DNA from: Chryseobacterium sp.
GTDB taxonomy: Bacteria > Bacteroidota > Bacteroidia > Flavobacteriales > Weeksellaceae
Direction of reading: 5' to 3'
Assembly (NCBI RefSeq): GCF_019236175.1
Contig: NZ_JAFAJM010000005.1
Location: forward strand, 1 to 64,000
DNA length: 64,000 nucleotides
The position numbers were made by a program, and so were the translations under genes. The notes beneath the pieces were generated by a model. It was given only the letters and a program-made list of their open reading frames with translations, made no database searches and had not been told where the DNA came from. Positions 7,715 through 16,995 of this stretch are shown one piece after another; position 1 is the stretch's first letter; each line of letters starts with the position of its first letter.

Positions 7715-9310
7715 ATGTCAGACTTAATCAAAGAAATACAAAAAAGAAAGACTTTTGGGATCATCTCCCACCCGGATGCCGGAAAAACCACTCTTACCGA
7801 AAAGTTACTTCTTTTCGGAGGAGCTATTCAGGAAGCCGGTGCCGTAAAGTCCAATAAAATAAAAAAAGGAGCAACCTCCGACTTTATGGAAATTGAAAGA
7901 CAGAGAGGGATCTCCGTAGCAACTTCCGTATTGGCCTTTGAATATAGAGATCACAAAATCAATATCCTCGATACTCCGGGTCACAAAGATTTTGCGGAAG
8001 ATACCTACAGAACTTTAACAGCTGTAGACTCTGTTATCGTTGTTATTGACGTGGCAAAAGGGGTTGAGGAACAAACAGAAAAACTGGTAAAGGTTTGCAG
8101 AATGAGAAACATTCCGATGCTGGTTTTCATCAATAAACTTGACCGTGAAGGTAAAGATGCCTTCGATTTGCTGGATGAGGTAGAACAGAAATTAGGATTA
8201 ACAGTCTGCCCGCTTTCTCTGCCTATCGGAATGGGAAGTGACTTCCAGGGAATCTATAATATCTGGGAAAATAATATTCAGCTCTTCCTGGAAGAGAAAA
8301 AACAAAAAGTAGGAGACTCTATTAAGTTTGATGACATTAATGATTCTTCCATAGACGAAGTAATCGGTGAAAAAGCAGCCGGTACTTTAAGAGAAGAGCT
8401 TGACCTGATTCAGTCTGTTTACCCTGAGTTTAATCGTGAAGATTATATGAAAGGAGACCTTCAGCCTGTCTTCTTCGGTTCGGCTCTGAACAATTTCGGT
8501 GTTCGTGAATTGCTGGATGCTTTCATTGACATCGCTCCGATGCCGCAACCTAAAGAAAGCGATACCCGTATCGTAAAACCGGAAGAAAGTAATTTTACAG
8601 GGTTTGTGTTCAAGATTCACGCCAATATGGATCCGAAACACAGAGACCGATTAGCCTTCGTAAAAATTGTTTCCGGAACGTTTAAGAGAAATGAAAACTA
8701 TCTGCTGGTAAGAGAAGGTAAAAAGATGAAGTTCTCCTCTCCTAACGCATTCTTTGCCGATAAAAAAGAGGTTGTAGAAGAAAGTTTCCCGGGAGATATT
8801 GTAGGTCTTCATGATACGGGAAGTTTCAGAATCGGTGATACTTTAACCGGTGGTGAAAAACTGAGCTTCAAAGGAATCCCGAGCTTCTCTCCGGAGCACT
8901 TCCGCTATATCAATAACAGTGATCCTCTTAAAGCTAAACAATTGGCCAAAGGTATTGACCAGCTGATGGATGAAGGAGTTGCTCAGTTGTTTACCCTTGA
9001 AATGAACGGCAGAAAAATCATCGGAACCGTGGGAGCCCTTCAGTATGAAGTTATCCAGTACCGTCTGGAACACGAATATGGAGCAAAATGTACTTACGAG
9101 CCTCTCTCTATGCATAAAGCCTGCTGGGTAGAAGCTGATGAGAAATCTGAAGAATTTAAAGAATTTGCAAGATTAAAACAAAGGTTCCTTGCCAGAGATA
9201 AATATAACCAACTGGTATTTTTGGCAGACTCATCATTCACGATTCATATGACGCAGGAAAAATTCCCGAATGTAAAACTGCATTTCATCAGTGAATTCAA
9301 CGAAAACTAA
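7715..9310 (+). CDS. prfC: Peptide chain release factor 3 (RF3)
   Basis: A 531-residue translational GTPase of normal RF3 length. G motifs are complete: SHPDAGKTT at 18-26, the switch I region ERQRGISVATSV at 61-72, DTPGH at 86-90 and NKLD at 140-143. The rest matches RF3 rather than EF-G, for example SNFTGFVFKIHANMDPKHRDR and the conserved end LADSSFTIHMTQEKFPNVKLHFISEFNEN. RF3 uses GTP to remove RF1 or RF2 from the ribosome after peptide release; the RF2 gene is at the other end of this window. The gene stands alone and is followed by a strong bidirectional terminator. Confidence 0.97.
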   Translation: MSDLIKEIQKRKTFGIISHPDAGKTTLTEKLLLFGGAIQEAGAVKSNKIKKGATSDFMEIERQRGISVATSVLAFEYRDHKINILDTPGHKDFAEDTYRTLTAVDSVIVVIDVAKGVEEQTEKLVKVCRMRNIPMLVFINKLDREGKDAFDLLDEVEQKLGLTVCPLSLPIGMGSDFQGIYNIWENNIQLFLEEKKQKVGDSIKFDDINDSSIDEVIGEKAAGTLREELDLIQSVYPEFNREDYMKGDLQPVFFGSALNNFGVRELLDAFIDIAPMPQPKESDTRIVKPEESNFTGFVFKIHANMDPKHRDRLAFVKIVSGTFKRNENYLLVREGKKMKFSSPNAFFADKKEVVEESFPGDIVGLHDTGSFRIGDTLTGGEKLSFKGIPSFSPEHFRYINNSDPLKAKQLAKGIDQLMDEGVAQLFTLEMNGRKIIGTVGALQYEVIQYRLEHEYGAKCTYEPLSMHKACWVEADEKSEEFKEFARLKQRFLARDKYNQLVFLADSSFTIHMTQEKFPNVKLHFISEFNEN

Positions 9311-9326
9311 ACATACACTCTATAAA

Positions 9327-9360
9327 AAACCCGCTCACTTCCACTGAACGGGTTTCTTTT
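9327..9360. terminator. Terminator between prfC and the metalloprotease gene
   Basis: AAACCCG pairs with CGGGTTT around a 15-base loop, followed by a T-rich tract on the plus strand and preceded by A-rich sequence. It can serve both convergent genes. Confidence 0.75.
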
Positions 9361-9378
9361 TGCTGTAAATTCTGCCTA

Positions 9379-11631
9379 TTATTTTTTAATAATTAGTTTC
9401 CTTGAAACTTTCTGCCCCTCTCTGTTTACCCAGACTACATACACCCCGGAAGACAATGATGATACATCCACATCTTCCTTAATTTTCTGACCTTTCACTT
9501 CCTGTTCAGCCCTTACCAGTCTTCCGTTAATGGTAAAAATTGTATATGAAATACCATTTGAAGATACAGCTTCAATCGTGAATATTCCTTTGGCCGGATT
9601 GGGATAGATTTTAATTTCGTCATCTGCCTTTCCGGTTACAGGAGGAGCATTACCAATTGTAAAGTTGATCCTGTTTACATTGAGGAACACATTGTCAATA
9701 GCTTTTATCATAATTCTCGCTTTTGAAGTAGATTCCAGTCCCTGTGGAACATTGAAGGTATAAGAACCGTTATTAGGAGTACTGGCAACGAGAATGTGGG
9801 GAAACGTAAGACCTCCGTCTGTAGAAAGCAGGATGGTCACATAAGCTGTATTTACAGGAGCCGCATTCGTATGGGCTACATTCCAGGTAATCGTCTGGGA
9901 TTGCCCCTCTTTCCAGGCAATACCTGCCGTATTCTGCGAGGTAACGACAAACGGTCCCGCTGCATCTGAAACCGTGAGTGTAACAGTGTCACTGTCTGTC
10001 AGCCCGCCTGCAGGATTATTATCTCTCACCATCAATGAAAAATTCAGATTTCTGGCTATGGTAGAAAGTTTTTCCCAGGATCTGTAGTCTGAAGGATCTG
10101 ATATAGAAGGATCATAACCTTCGACAATCGTTGATAACCTCGGGAAATACCTTATCGGAGATACAGTAGCCCAAAAAGAGCGAAACAGAGGACCTACAGT
10201 GTTGGCTGAACCCGGCGGCATGGGAGCCGCACCGATATCCGTTTCTTCCCAGTTATAAGTAATAGTATCGCCGTCAGGATCTGAGCCTGAACCTGTTAAA
10301 GCGAATGGTGTTCCCATAGGAATTGTTCTGTTCGTTCCTGCATCAGCAGTGGGTTTATGATTTTGTGTATTTGTATTAACGCTGCAATCTCCGCCTCCGG
10401 TAATCCAGTTATCTATTTCCTGTATACTGACCGCATGGAAATAGGCGTCACTATGAGACTGAATATCGGGTGAACATATTCCGGCATATCCCATAATGGT
10501 ACTTGCACTGCCGGGTTCTACAGATGTTGCTGTATTTCTATAACAGTCGTTATTCTGAGTATGGTGTGCCCCAAACTGATGCCCCATTTCATGAGCCACA
10601 AAATCAATACTGAAAGGATCTCCCACAGGATTGGCAGAGCCTGTTACCCCTTTTGCTTTTTCATCCTGACATGCTGAAGGTAACGATGCTAACCCATTAT
10701 CATTTCCGGGGCTGGCTTTAAAAAACAAATGCCCGATGTCATAATTATCTGAACCAATGATATTATTTGTTACCACCGCATTCTCATTGATCATCTGATT
10801 AGGGTCTGATTCGTTAAAAGTATCCGAGGTAATAAAAAATAACTGGTCGGTATTAGGCACAAGCTGTAGTGTAACTGAAAGTTCATTTTCAAAGACCTGA
10901 TTCACCCGGGAGATCACTATATTAACGGCAGCCATAACGGCTGCTCTTTTCTGTGCACCAGTTCCGTTGGCAACTCCCGCCTGTTGTGCAGTAAAGGCGG
11001 TATACTTGGCTGTTGTACTGATTGCCAGTCTGTATTTTCTCATTAAACCACCGGTAGTATTTTTCTTACTTACCGTTTCCGTCGTCTTATTTACAGGCAT
11101 ATCTTCATTGAACAGGCAGCTGAACCGGTTTGAAGAAACTGCCTTTTTGCGGTCATACACCATATACACCTTATTATCAAGAGAATAAGATTCTATATAA
11201 TATATTCCTTTTGAGCTTCTGATCACAGCATTAAAACCAAAATACGGATCAAGGCTGAACCTGATATTCGTGGCCTGATCTCCTGTTTTTTTGCCTGTAT
11301 AAGACTTTATATCAGAATATTTCGTCTGTAAATCTTCATGCATATCAGAGACTTCATAGACTTCATAGGTATCAAATGTTCCCTGATCATTTGGAAATCT
11401 GATTGCAATTCCTTTTTCTGAAGCTGCTCTGCTTCTGTCTTTCGCTAAAGCCAGCTGATGTTTTAGCTCATCTAAATTCAGGCTTACTAATTGATAGTCT
11501 GAAACTCTTACGTTTCTTTCCCGTATTGTTTTCACATCTTTCTCCGAAACTCTGCTCCAGCTGTTCTTCTGAGCAAAAGAAGCCCCTGAAAGCATTAAAA
11601 ATACTGCCAGAAATAAGATTTTTTTTTTCAT
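9379..11631 (-). CDS. Secreted zinc metalloprotease (reprolysin-like) with T9SS sorting domain
   Basis: A 750-residue protein with a signal peptide (MKKKILFLAVFLML...FAQ). After a propeptide-like region comes a metzincin catalytic domain with HEMGHQFGAHHTQNNDC near residue 346, giving HExxHxxGxxH zinc ligands, and a downstream Met (STIMGYAG) as the Met-turn. Then follow a PKD-like segment (TADAGTNRTIPMGTPFALTG) and an Ig-like segment (SQTITWNVAHTNAAPVN). The last about 75 residues (IKIYPNPAKG ... SRKLIIKK) form a type A T9SS sorting domain, so the enzyme is exported to the surface or medium and the tail removed. The natural substrate is unknown. A TATTTTTG box on the minus strand at 11731-11738 is a plausible promoter. 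Confidence 0.93.
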   Translation of the reverse strand: MKKKILFLAVFLMLSGASFAQKNSWSRVSEKDVKTIRERNVRVSDYQLVSLNLDELKHQLALAKDRSRAASEKGIAIRFPNDQGTFDTYEVYEVSDMHEDLQTKYSDIKSYTGKKTGDQATNIRFSLDPYFGFNAVIRSSKGIYYIESYSLDNKVYMVYDRKKAVSSNRFSCLFNEDMPVNKTTETVSKKNTTGGLMRKYRLAISTTAKYTAFTAQQAGVANGTGAQKRAAVMAAVNIVISRVNQVFENELSVTLQLVPNTDQLFFITSDTFNESDPNQMINENAVVTNNIIGSDNYDIGHLFFKASPGNDNGLASLPSACQDEKAKGVTGSANPVGDPFSIDFVAHEMGHQFGAHHTQNNDCYRNTATSVEPGSASTIMGYAGICSPDIQSHSDAYFHAVSIQEIDNWITGGGDCSVNTNTQNHKPTADAGTNRTIPMGTPFALTGSGSDPDGDTITYNWEETDIGAAPMPPGSANTVGPLFRSFWATVSPIRYFPRLSTIVEGYDPSISDPSDYRSWEKLSTIARNLNFSLMVRDNNPAGGLTDSDTVTLTVSDAAGPFVVTSQNTAGIAWKEGQSQTITWNVAHTNAAPVNTAYVTILLSTDGGLTFPHILVASTPNNGSYTFNVPQGLESTSKARIMIKAIDNVFLNVNRINFTIGNAPPVTGKADDEIKIYPNPAKGIFTIEAVSSNGISYTIFTINGRLVRAEQEVKGQKIKEDVDVSSLSSGVYVVWVNREGQKVSRKLIIKK

Positions 11632-11633
11632 AA

Positions 11634-12023
11634 GGTGTTTTTTATTATTTCCAGGGTTTTAAAAATTGTCAAAGAGAAGCCGGGATATTGGTTTTCGGAT
11701 CCGGTATATGTTATCCTGAAAATACAACAACAAAAATAATTATTATTCAATTACAACACCTAAAAACACACAACAAAACATGATTACAGTTTATTTTATT
11801 AAACAATAAATAAAAAAACATTAAATTAAATAATTAATTAACAAAACACAAAGTAAATAAATAACAACAACAGGTACTTTTCTAACTATTTTGTAAAACA
11901 CTTGTAAAACTGATTTAAAAAACTGATTTAAAACAATTTATCATTTTACAACAACAATGCACCTCATTTACAAATACTTCAAAAATGCGGCCCCTAATTT
12001 TACTTCATCAAAAAATTAACGTT
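11634..12023. other. AT-rich intergenic region between divergent genes
   Basis: About 390 bases with no convincing coding frame. It must hold promoters for the metalloprotease (minus) and the DUF4349 lipoprotein (plus). A 15-base element AAAACTGATTTAAAA is directly repeated at 11906-11920 and 11919-11933, sharing two bases. On the minus strand TATTTTTG at 11738-11731 fits a -7 box. Confidence 0.6.
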
Positions 12024-12974
12024 ATGAAAAAGTTTATTGTATTAGCAGCTGTATCCTGCACTTTTATCATGTGTAAAAAAGGAGAAGCCGCTCAAACCGA
12101 AATTGAGAAAACAGTGAAGACAGCAGACAGTGCTGCCGCTACCGCTGCAGAAGCTGTCGGAAATGCGCATACGACCATCAGTAAGACTCTTGATTCTGCC
12201 ACTATAAAAATCAAAGACTTTGAAAACACAAAGAATGACATTCAGCAAAAAATAGAAAGCACTTCAAAAATAGTGGATTCTCTGTCTGATAAAATAGCTT
12301 CTACTCAACTGGAATCAAAAGCAGAAAGAAAAGATTCCGCGGCTAAAAAATCTGAAAAGGCTGTCGTGAAAGTGGCTGCACCAAAAGTGATCAGGGAAAC
12401 CAAAGTCATTTATAAGGAAAAGCCTAACAATGATCCTTATGAACTGAACAGATCCAGAGACAGAATGGTAAAATCCGGCCAGATTTCCATTAAAGCCGAT
12501 CATGCTGAAACGGTAAAAGAAATTATAAAAGAAGAAGTGCTTAAAAACAAAGGATATATCAAAAGCGAAGACCTTACCTATATTGCATCTGCAGACCGAT
12601 ATAAAGAGGATCAAAAAGTATATACCCTTGAGATTAAGGTTCCTATTCAGAATTTTGATCATCTTATGAATGGGCTCAACAGTAATATCGGAGATATTGA
12701 GGCCAAAAATGTTCAGATTTCTGGGAACACCTATGTAGAAAATGCCATTTGCAGCATCTCTGTAAATCTTACAGATCAGGCGGACATCAAAAAAGAACCG
12801 GAAACTTTCGGGGAAAAATCTCTGGCTGCCGTTTCATCAGGCTGGGGTGTGATTTTGTCTGTATTCTTGTTTATACTTCCGTTGTGGCCTTTATTTCTAA
12901 TCGGAGGCATTGGATATTATTTTTACAAAAAGAGAAATAAAAGCCTGCCGAATAGAGGATCTGATCTGGAATAA
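12024..12974 (+). CDS. DUF4349-type membrane-anchored lipoprotein
   Basis: A 316-residue protein. The ATG at 12024 gives a lipoprotein signal (MKKFIVLAAVSCTFIMCKK) and is preferred over the ATG 13 codons upstream, which would bury it. After an Ala/Lys/Asp-rich, probably coiled-coil region (about residues 20-125) comes a conserved domain (RMVKSGQISIKADHAETV ... VYTLEIKVPIQNFDHLM), which I read as DUF4349. A single membrane helix near the C-terminus (about 272-298) is followed by a basic tail, so the bulk sits in the periplasm and is tethered at both ends. Function is unknown for the family. Confidence 0.78.
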   Translation: MKKFIVLAAVSCTFIMCKKGEAAQTEIEKTVKTADSAAATAAEAVGNAHTTISKTLDSATIKIKDFENTKNDIQQKIESTSKIVDSLSDKIASTQLESKAERKDSAAKKSEKAVVKVAAPKVIRETKVIYKEKPNNDPYELNRSRDRMVKSGQISIKADHAETVKEIIKEEVLKNKGYIKSEDLTYIASADRYKEDQKVYTLEIKVPIQNFDHLMNGLNSNIGDIEAKNVQISGNTYVENAICSISVNLTDQADIKKEPETFGEKSLAAVSSGWGVILSVFLFILPLWPLFLIGGIGYYFYKKRNKSLPNRGSDLE

Positions 12975-13032
12975 AAGAATATGTTTTAAGTTTTGGCTAA
13001 AGCAGGATTAAGGCGACTATCATTGATTGAGC

Positions 13033-13205
13033 GGGCTGAAGCCCAGTCCTATTGATTGGAAAAATTGGATTCTGAATCGGTAGGAGTACGTAACCAATAG
13101 CCCCGATAGCAACGGTTACCCCGCAGCATGAGTGGGAATGCCGGAGGATTTTGGTGCTGGAGTGTATGGGCGCGAGGAGTATGAGTGGATAGCGGGATCA
13201 GCTAC
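13033..13205. repeat. GC-rich structured intergenic element, probable dispersed repeat
   Basis: The 270-base gap after the DUF4349 gene contains a perfect hairpin GGGCT-GA-AGCCC at 13033-13044, then from about 13099 to 13205 a GC-rich block beginning AGCCCCGATAGCAACGG and ending GGATAGCGGGATCAGCT. The base composition differs clearly from the AT-rich gaps nearby. The block ends resemble intergenic elements I know from other flavobacteria (CCCCGAT...AGCGG near one end, GGATAGCGGGA near the other), but this is from memory. No coding frame is convincing. Confidence 0.5.
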
Positions 13206-13212
13206 CAAGAAA

Positions 13213-13246
13213 AAAGGCTTCCAATTGATTTGGAAGCCTTTCTTTT
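13213..13246. terminator. Terminator after the 13245-13610 gene
   Basis: AAAGGCTTCCAA pairs with TTGGAAGCCTTT. On the minus strand the stem is followed by a T run, directly after the stop codon of the minus-strand gene. It could also stop plus-strand transcription. Confidence 0.85.
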
Positions 13247-13610
13247 ATTTCATATTCACGACTTTATCTACGACAAACTTTGTATTTCCTCTCCAGGGAA
13301 GAGCGCCATTGTATTCTTTGTAATGCAGGTCAAAGCTTTTCCCGCTGTTGGTTTCCAATTGTTTGAAAACTTCAGGATCGGCCACAGAAAATTCAAACTC
13401 ATAGCTTGTAATGGTTCCTGTTTTTCCTTTTCCAAATCCTTCCTGAATCAGTTTACCTTCATAGGTTTTGAAGATATAGCCTTTTTTCATGGCATAGTTC
13501 AGGTATCCGGATTTTACGCCTTCTCCGAAAACGAAGAAGTACTTATACCATACAAATACTCCTAGCAATAGCAGTACGACACCGAGGGTAATCCACAAAG
13601 ATTTTTTCAT
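13245..13610 (-). CDS. Single-pass membrane protein of unknown function
   Basis: A 121-residue protein with an N-terminal membrane anchor (about residues 5-26, LWITLGVVLLLLGVFVWY) and an about 95-residue outside domain with conserved-looking short strands (GYIFKTYEGKLIQEGFG, SYEFEFSVADPEVFKQL). I do not recognise a characterised family. It ends in a strong terminator and starts 23 bases after the acyl-CoA dehydrogenase stop, so it is probably the second gene of that transcript. Confidence 0.72.
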   Translation of the reverse strand: MKKSLWITLGVVLLLLGVFVWYKYFFVFGEGVKSGYLNYAMKKGYIFKTYEGKLIQEGFGKGKTGTITSYEFEFSVADPEVFKQLETNSGKSFDLHYKEYNGALPWRGNTKFVVDKVVNMK

Positions 13611-13633
13611 AGACTGTGTGTTTTTGTTTATTA

Positions 13634-14773
13634 TTATTTTGCAATACTTCTTGAGATCACGATTTTCTGGATTTCAGAAGTTCCTTCGTAGATCTGGGTG
13701 ATTTTTGCATCTCTCATTAATCTTTCTACGTGGTATTCTTTTACATATCCGTATCCACCGTGGATCTGTACTGCTTCAATCGTAGTATCCATTGCTACCT
13801 GAGAAGCGTATAGTTTTGCCATAGCTCCGCTTTCAGAGATATCTTTTCCTGCATCTTTCTCACATGCTGCTTTAAAACACAACATTCTTGCGGCAGTGAT
13901 CTGAGTAGCCATATCTGCTAATTTGAATGCGATTGCCTGGTGGTTGATGATTTCAGTTTTGAAAGCTTTTCTTGTTTTAGCGTATTTCAAAGCCAGCTCG
14001 TAAGCTCCTGAAGCAATTCCTAATGCCTGAGAAGCAATACCGATTCTACCCCCGTTCAATACTGCCATTGCAAAGCTGAATCCGAAACCGTCTTCACCGA
14101 TTCTGTTTTCTTTTGGTACTTTTACGTTGTTAAAAATCAAAGAGTGGGTATCACTTCCTCTGATTCCTAATTTGTCTTCTTTTAGTCCGATTTCAAAACC
14201 TTCCCATCCTCTTTCTACAATGAACGCATTGATTCCTTTATGTTTTTTCTCAGGATCTGTCTGAGCGATTACAATATAATAAGAAGCTGTTCCACCATTG
14301 GTGATCCAGTTTTTGATACCATTTAAAAGGTAGTAATCTCCTTTGTCTTCAGCAGTTGTTTTCTGAGAAGTCGCATCAGAACCTGCTTCAGGCTCCGATA
14401 AAGCGAATGCCCCGATCACCTGTCCGCTTGCAAGAGGGGTAAGATATTTTACTTTTTGTTCTTCTGAAGCAAACTTTTCAAGACCGGCACAAACCAATGA
14501 ATTGTTTACAGACATTACAACAGCTGCAGAAGCATCTACTTTTGCAATCTCCTCCATTGCCAAAACGTAAGAAACGCTGTCCATACCTGCACCTCCGTAT
14601 TTTGGATCCACCATCATTCCTAAAAGTCCCATTTCTCCCATTTTCTTCACCTGTTCTGCAGGGAATTTCTGATCGCGGTCTCTTTCAATAACTCCAGGTA
14701 ATAATTCGTTTTGTGCAAAATCTCTTGCGGCTTGCTGAATCATCAGCTGTTCTTCCGATAAATTAAAGTCCAT
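13634..14773 (-). CDS. Acyl-CoA dehydrogenase (short/medium-chain type)
   Basis: A 379-residue flavoprotein of normal length. It shows the N-terminal helical domain (MDFNLSEEQLMIQQAARDFA), FALSEPEAGSDATSQKT for FAD and acyl-CoA contact, and the C-terminal IHGGYGYVKEYHVERLMRDA and IYEGTSEIQKIVI. The Glu of YEGTSEIQ is in the position of the catalytic base of butyryl- and short-chain enzymes. It catalyses alpha-beta dehydrogenation of acyl-CoA in beta-oxidation or branched-chain amino-acid breakdown; chain length cannot be fixed from sequence. An acyl-CoA synthetase gene is divergently placed 250 bases away, which fits fatty-acid use. Confidence 0.95.
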   Translation of the reverse strand: MDFNLSEEQLMIQQAARDFAQNELLPGVIERDRDQKFPAEQVKKMGEMGLLGMMVDPKYGGAGMDSVSYVLAMEEIAKVDASAAVVMSVNNSLVCAGLEKFASEEQKVKYLTPLASGQVIGAFALSEPEAGSDATSQKTTAEDKGDYYLLNGIKNWITNGGTASYYIVIAQTDPEKKHKGINAFIVERGWEGFEIGLKEDKLGIRGSDTHSLIFNNVKVPKENRIGEDGFGFSFAMAVLNGGRIGIASQALGIASGAYELALKYAKTRKAFKTEIINHQAIAFKLADMATQITAARMLCFKAACEKDAGKDISESGAMAKLYASQVAMDTTIEAVQIHGGYGYVKEYHVERLMRDAKITQIYEGTSEIQKIVISRSIAK

Positions 14774-15025
14774 AAAAAAAATAATTAGATAGCCGTAAAT
14801 TTACACTTTTTAGGCAAATCTCGAAATATTAATTAAAACTTGAAAAAACAGCCCCAAAAAGGAAGAGCAATTCTACCGCAATATATTAATTTTCCGGCCA
14901 TTACCCTTTTTCCGGAAAGAGATGCTATGGCAAACATTGAAGTAATTTTCAATTATTACATTCGTTATTTCAAAATTAAAAAAAATGCTTATATTTAGGT
15001 TTCTTTATAAATTACATAAAAAATC

Positions 15026-16804
15026 ATGACGATCAAGAGATTATTCGATATTCCACACTACGCTTTAGAAAAATATCCTAAAACGGATATGTTTGTAACC
15101 AAGTATCATGGTGAATGGAAAAAAACTTCTACACAGGAGTTTATTAATGAAGGAAATAAGATATCTAGAGGACTGCTAAAGCTAGGGATAAAACCCGGGG
15201 ATAAGATTGCTTTGATCACCACCAATTCCCGTACGGAATGGGCTATCATGGATTTTGGACTGTCTCAGATCGGTGTTGTTTCAGTACCGGTATATCCCAG
15301 TATTTCTGCTGAAGATTATGAATTTATTTTTAACAATGCGGAGATACAGTATTGCTTTGTTTCAGACAAAGACCTGTTTAACAAAGTCATGAAAGTGAAA
15401 CACAATATTCCCAGCTTACAGGGGATCTTTACTTTCGACAATGTAAGCGGGGCTGCCAACTGGAGAGAGATTCTGGATCTCGGTAAGGATGAATCTACTC
15501 AAATTGAAGTGGATGATCTGTCTAATGCCATTAATACTGAAGATCTGGCCACTATTATCTATACATCGGGAACAACAGGAAGACCTAAAGGGGTCATGCT
15601 GACGCATAATAATATTGTTTCCAATGTATTGGGATCTATTCCCAGAATTCCTAAGAAAAAGAGTCTTGATTATAAGGAAACGAGAGCATTAAGCTTCCTT
15701 CCGATCTGTCATATTTTTGAAAGAATGCTGTTTTATCTGTATCAGTACAATGGATTTTCGCTCTATTTTGCTGAAAGCATAGATAAAATGGGTGAAAATG
15801 TAAAAGAGGTAAAGCCGCATTATATGACAGTCGTTCCGCGACTGGTAGAAAAAGTATACGACAAGATCTATAATACAGGATCTTCTGCAGGAGGCCTAAA
15901 ATCTAAAATATTTTTCTGGGCTCTTAATTTAATTACCAAAAAGAAAGAAATTTCAAAACCGTCCGGAATTCAGGAAATCATTGCAGACAAACTTGTATTT
16001 TCTAAATGGAGAGAAGGATTAGGTGGTGAAATCGTCACACTGGTTTCAGGATCTGCGGCATTATCCACCAGACTTAATTTAATGTTTCAGAATGCAGGAA
16101 TCCCCATTCTGGAAGGATATGGCTTAACAGAAACGTCTCCTGTAATCTCAGTGAACAGTTTTGAAAAAATGAAAGTGGGAACTGTAGGAGTACCTTTGGA
16201 TAATTTAAAAGTAAAGATTCAGGAAGACGGTGAAATTACGGTAAAAGGACCGTCTGTTTTTAAGGCTTATTTTAAAAATGACGAAATGACGAAAGAAGTC
16301 TTTACCGAAGACGGATTTTTTAAAACAGGAGATATCGGACATATCGATAGTGACGGTTTTTTACAGATTACCGACCGTAAAAAAGAAATGTTCAAAACAT
16401 CAGGTGGCAAATACATAGCCCCTCAAACGATTGAAAACCTGGCAAAAGCGTCCAAATTCATAGAACAGATTATGGTGGTAGGTGATGGTGAAAAAATGCC
16501 TTGTGCCCTTGTACAGCCTGATTTTGATTTTGCAAAAAGCTGGGCCATGAGAAATAATCTTACTATCGGATCTACTCCGGAAGAGATTGCCCAAAGTCCG
16601 GAACTTAAACAAAGAATTGAAAAAGAGATTGAAGGAATCAATGAGCATCTGGGGAATTGGGAAAAAATCAAAAAGATTGAGCTTACTCCTGAAATATGGA
16701 GCATTGAAAGCGGTCTTCTGACTCCTACCCTTAAACTAAAAAGAAAGGCCGTAAAAGAGAAGTTTATAGCCCTCTATAACAAAATGTACGAACATCATGA
16801 ATAA
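15026..16804 (+). CDS. Long-chain acyl-CoA synthetase (AMP-forming)
   Basis: A 592-residue ANL-superfamily ligase. The phosphate-binding loop is IIYTSGTTGRPKGVMLTHNN (about 177-196), the acyl-adenylate motif is EGYGLTETSPVISVN, and the ATP-binding motif TGDIGHIDSDGFLQITDRKKE carries the conserved Asp; the catalytic Lys region follows near the C-terminus. The length and ending match FadD15-like long-chain synthetases. It activates a fatty acid to its CoA ester via an acyl-AMP. A TATATTTA box at 14990-14997 is a possible promoter, and an intrinsic terminator follows at once. Confidence 0.94.
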   Translation: MTIKRLFDIPHYALEKYPKTDMFVTKYHGEWKKTSTQEFINEGNKISRGLLKLGIKPGDKIALITTNSRTEWAIMDFGLSQIGVVSVPVYPSISAEDYEFIFNNAEIQYCFVSDKDLFNKVMKVKHNIPSLQGIFTFDNVSGAANWREILDLGKDESTQIEVDDLSNAINTEDLATIIYTSGTTGRPKGVMLTHNNIVSNVLGSIPRIPKKKSLDYKETRALSFLPICHIFERMLFYLYQYNGFSLYFAESIDKMGENVKEVKPHYMTVVPRLVEKVYDKIYNTGSSAGGLKSKIFFWALNLITKKKEISKPSGIQEIIADKLVFSKWREGLGGEIVTLVSGSAALSTRLNLMFQNAGIPILEGYGLTETSPVISVNSFEKMKVGTVGVPLDNLKVKIQEDGEITVKGPSVFKAYFKNDEMTKEVFTEDGFFKTGDIGHIDSDGFLQITDRKKEMFKTSGGKYIAPQTIENLAKASKFIEQIMVVGDGEKMPCALVQPDFDFAKSWAMRNNLTIGSTPEEIAQSPELKQRIEKEIEGINEHLGNWEKIKKIELTPEIWSIESGLLTPTLKLKRKAVKEKFIALYNKMYEHHE

Positions 16805-16813
16805 ATAAAAAAT

Positions 16814-16839
16814 CGCTTCCATACCGAAGCGTTTTTTTT
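16814..16839 (+). terminator. Terminator after the acyl-CoA synthetase gene
   Basis: CGCTTC pairs with GAAGCG around a 6-base loop, followed by eight T. Confidence 0.85.
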
Positions 16840-16942
16840 GTAAGTTGCTAACCGGATGCTCAAAGGGATAAGTTTTGTTCTTATTTTTATTAAACTGGCT
16901 TTAATCCGTTTCTATGGATCCTTTGATACTGATTAGGAAAAA

Positions 16943-16975
16943 CAAAAAAAGCTGTCTCATTTCTGAAACAGCTTT
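16943..16975 (-). terminator. Terminator of the NIF3 / coiled-coil operon
   Basis: AAAGCTGT pairs with ACAGCTTT. The A run at 16944-16950 becomes a T run after the stem on the minus strand, about 20 bases beyond the stop at 16996. Confidence 0.85.
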
Positions 16976-16995
16976 GTATTGATTGCAATCAATAA

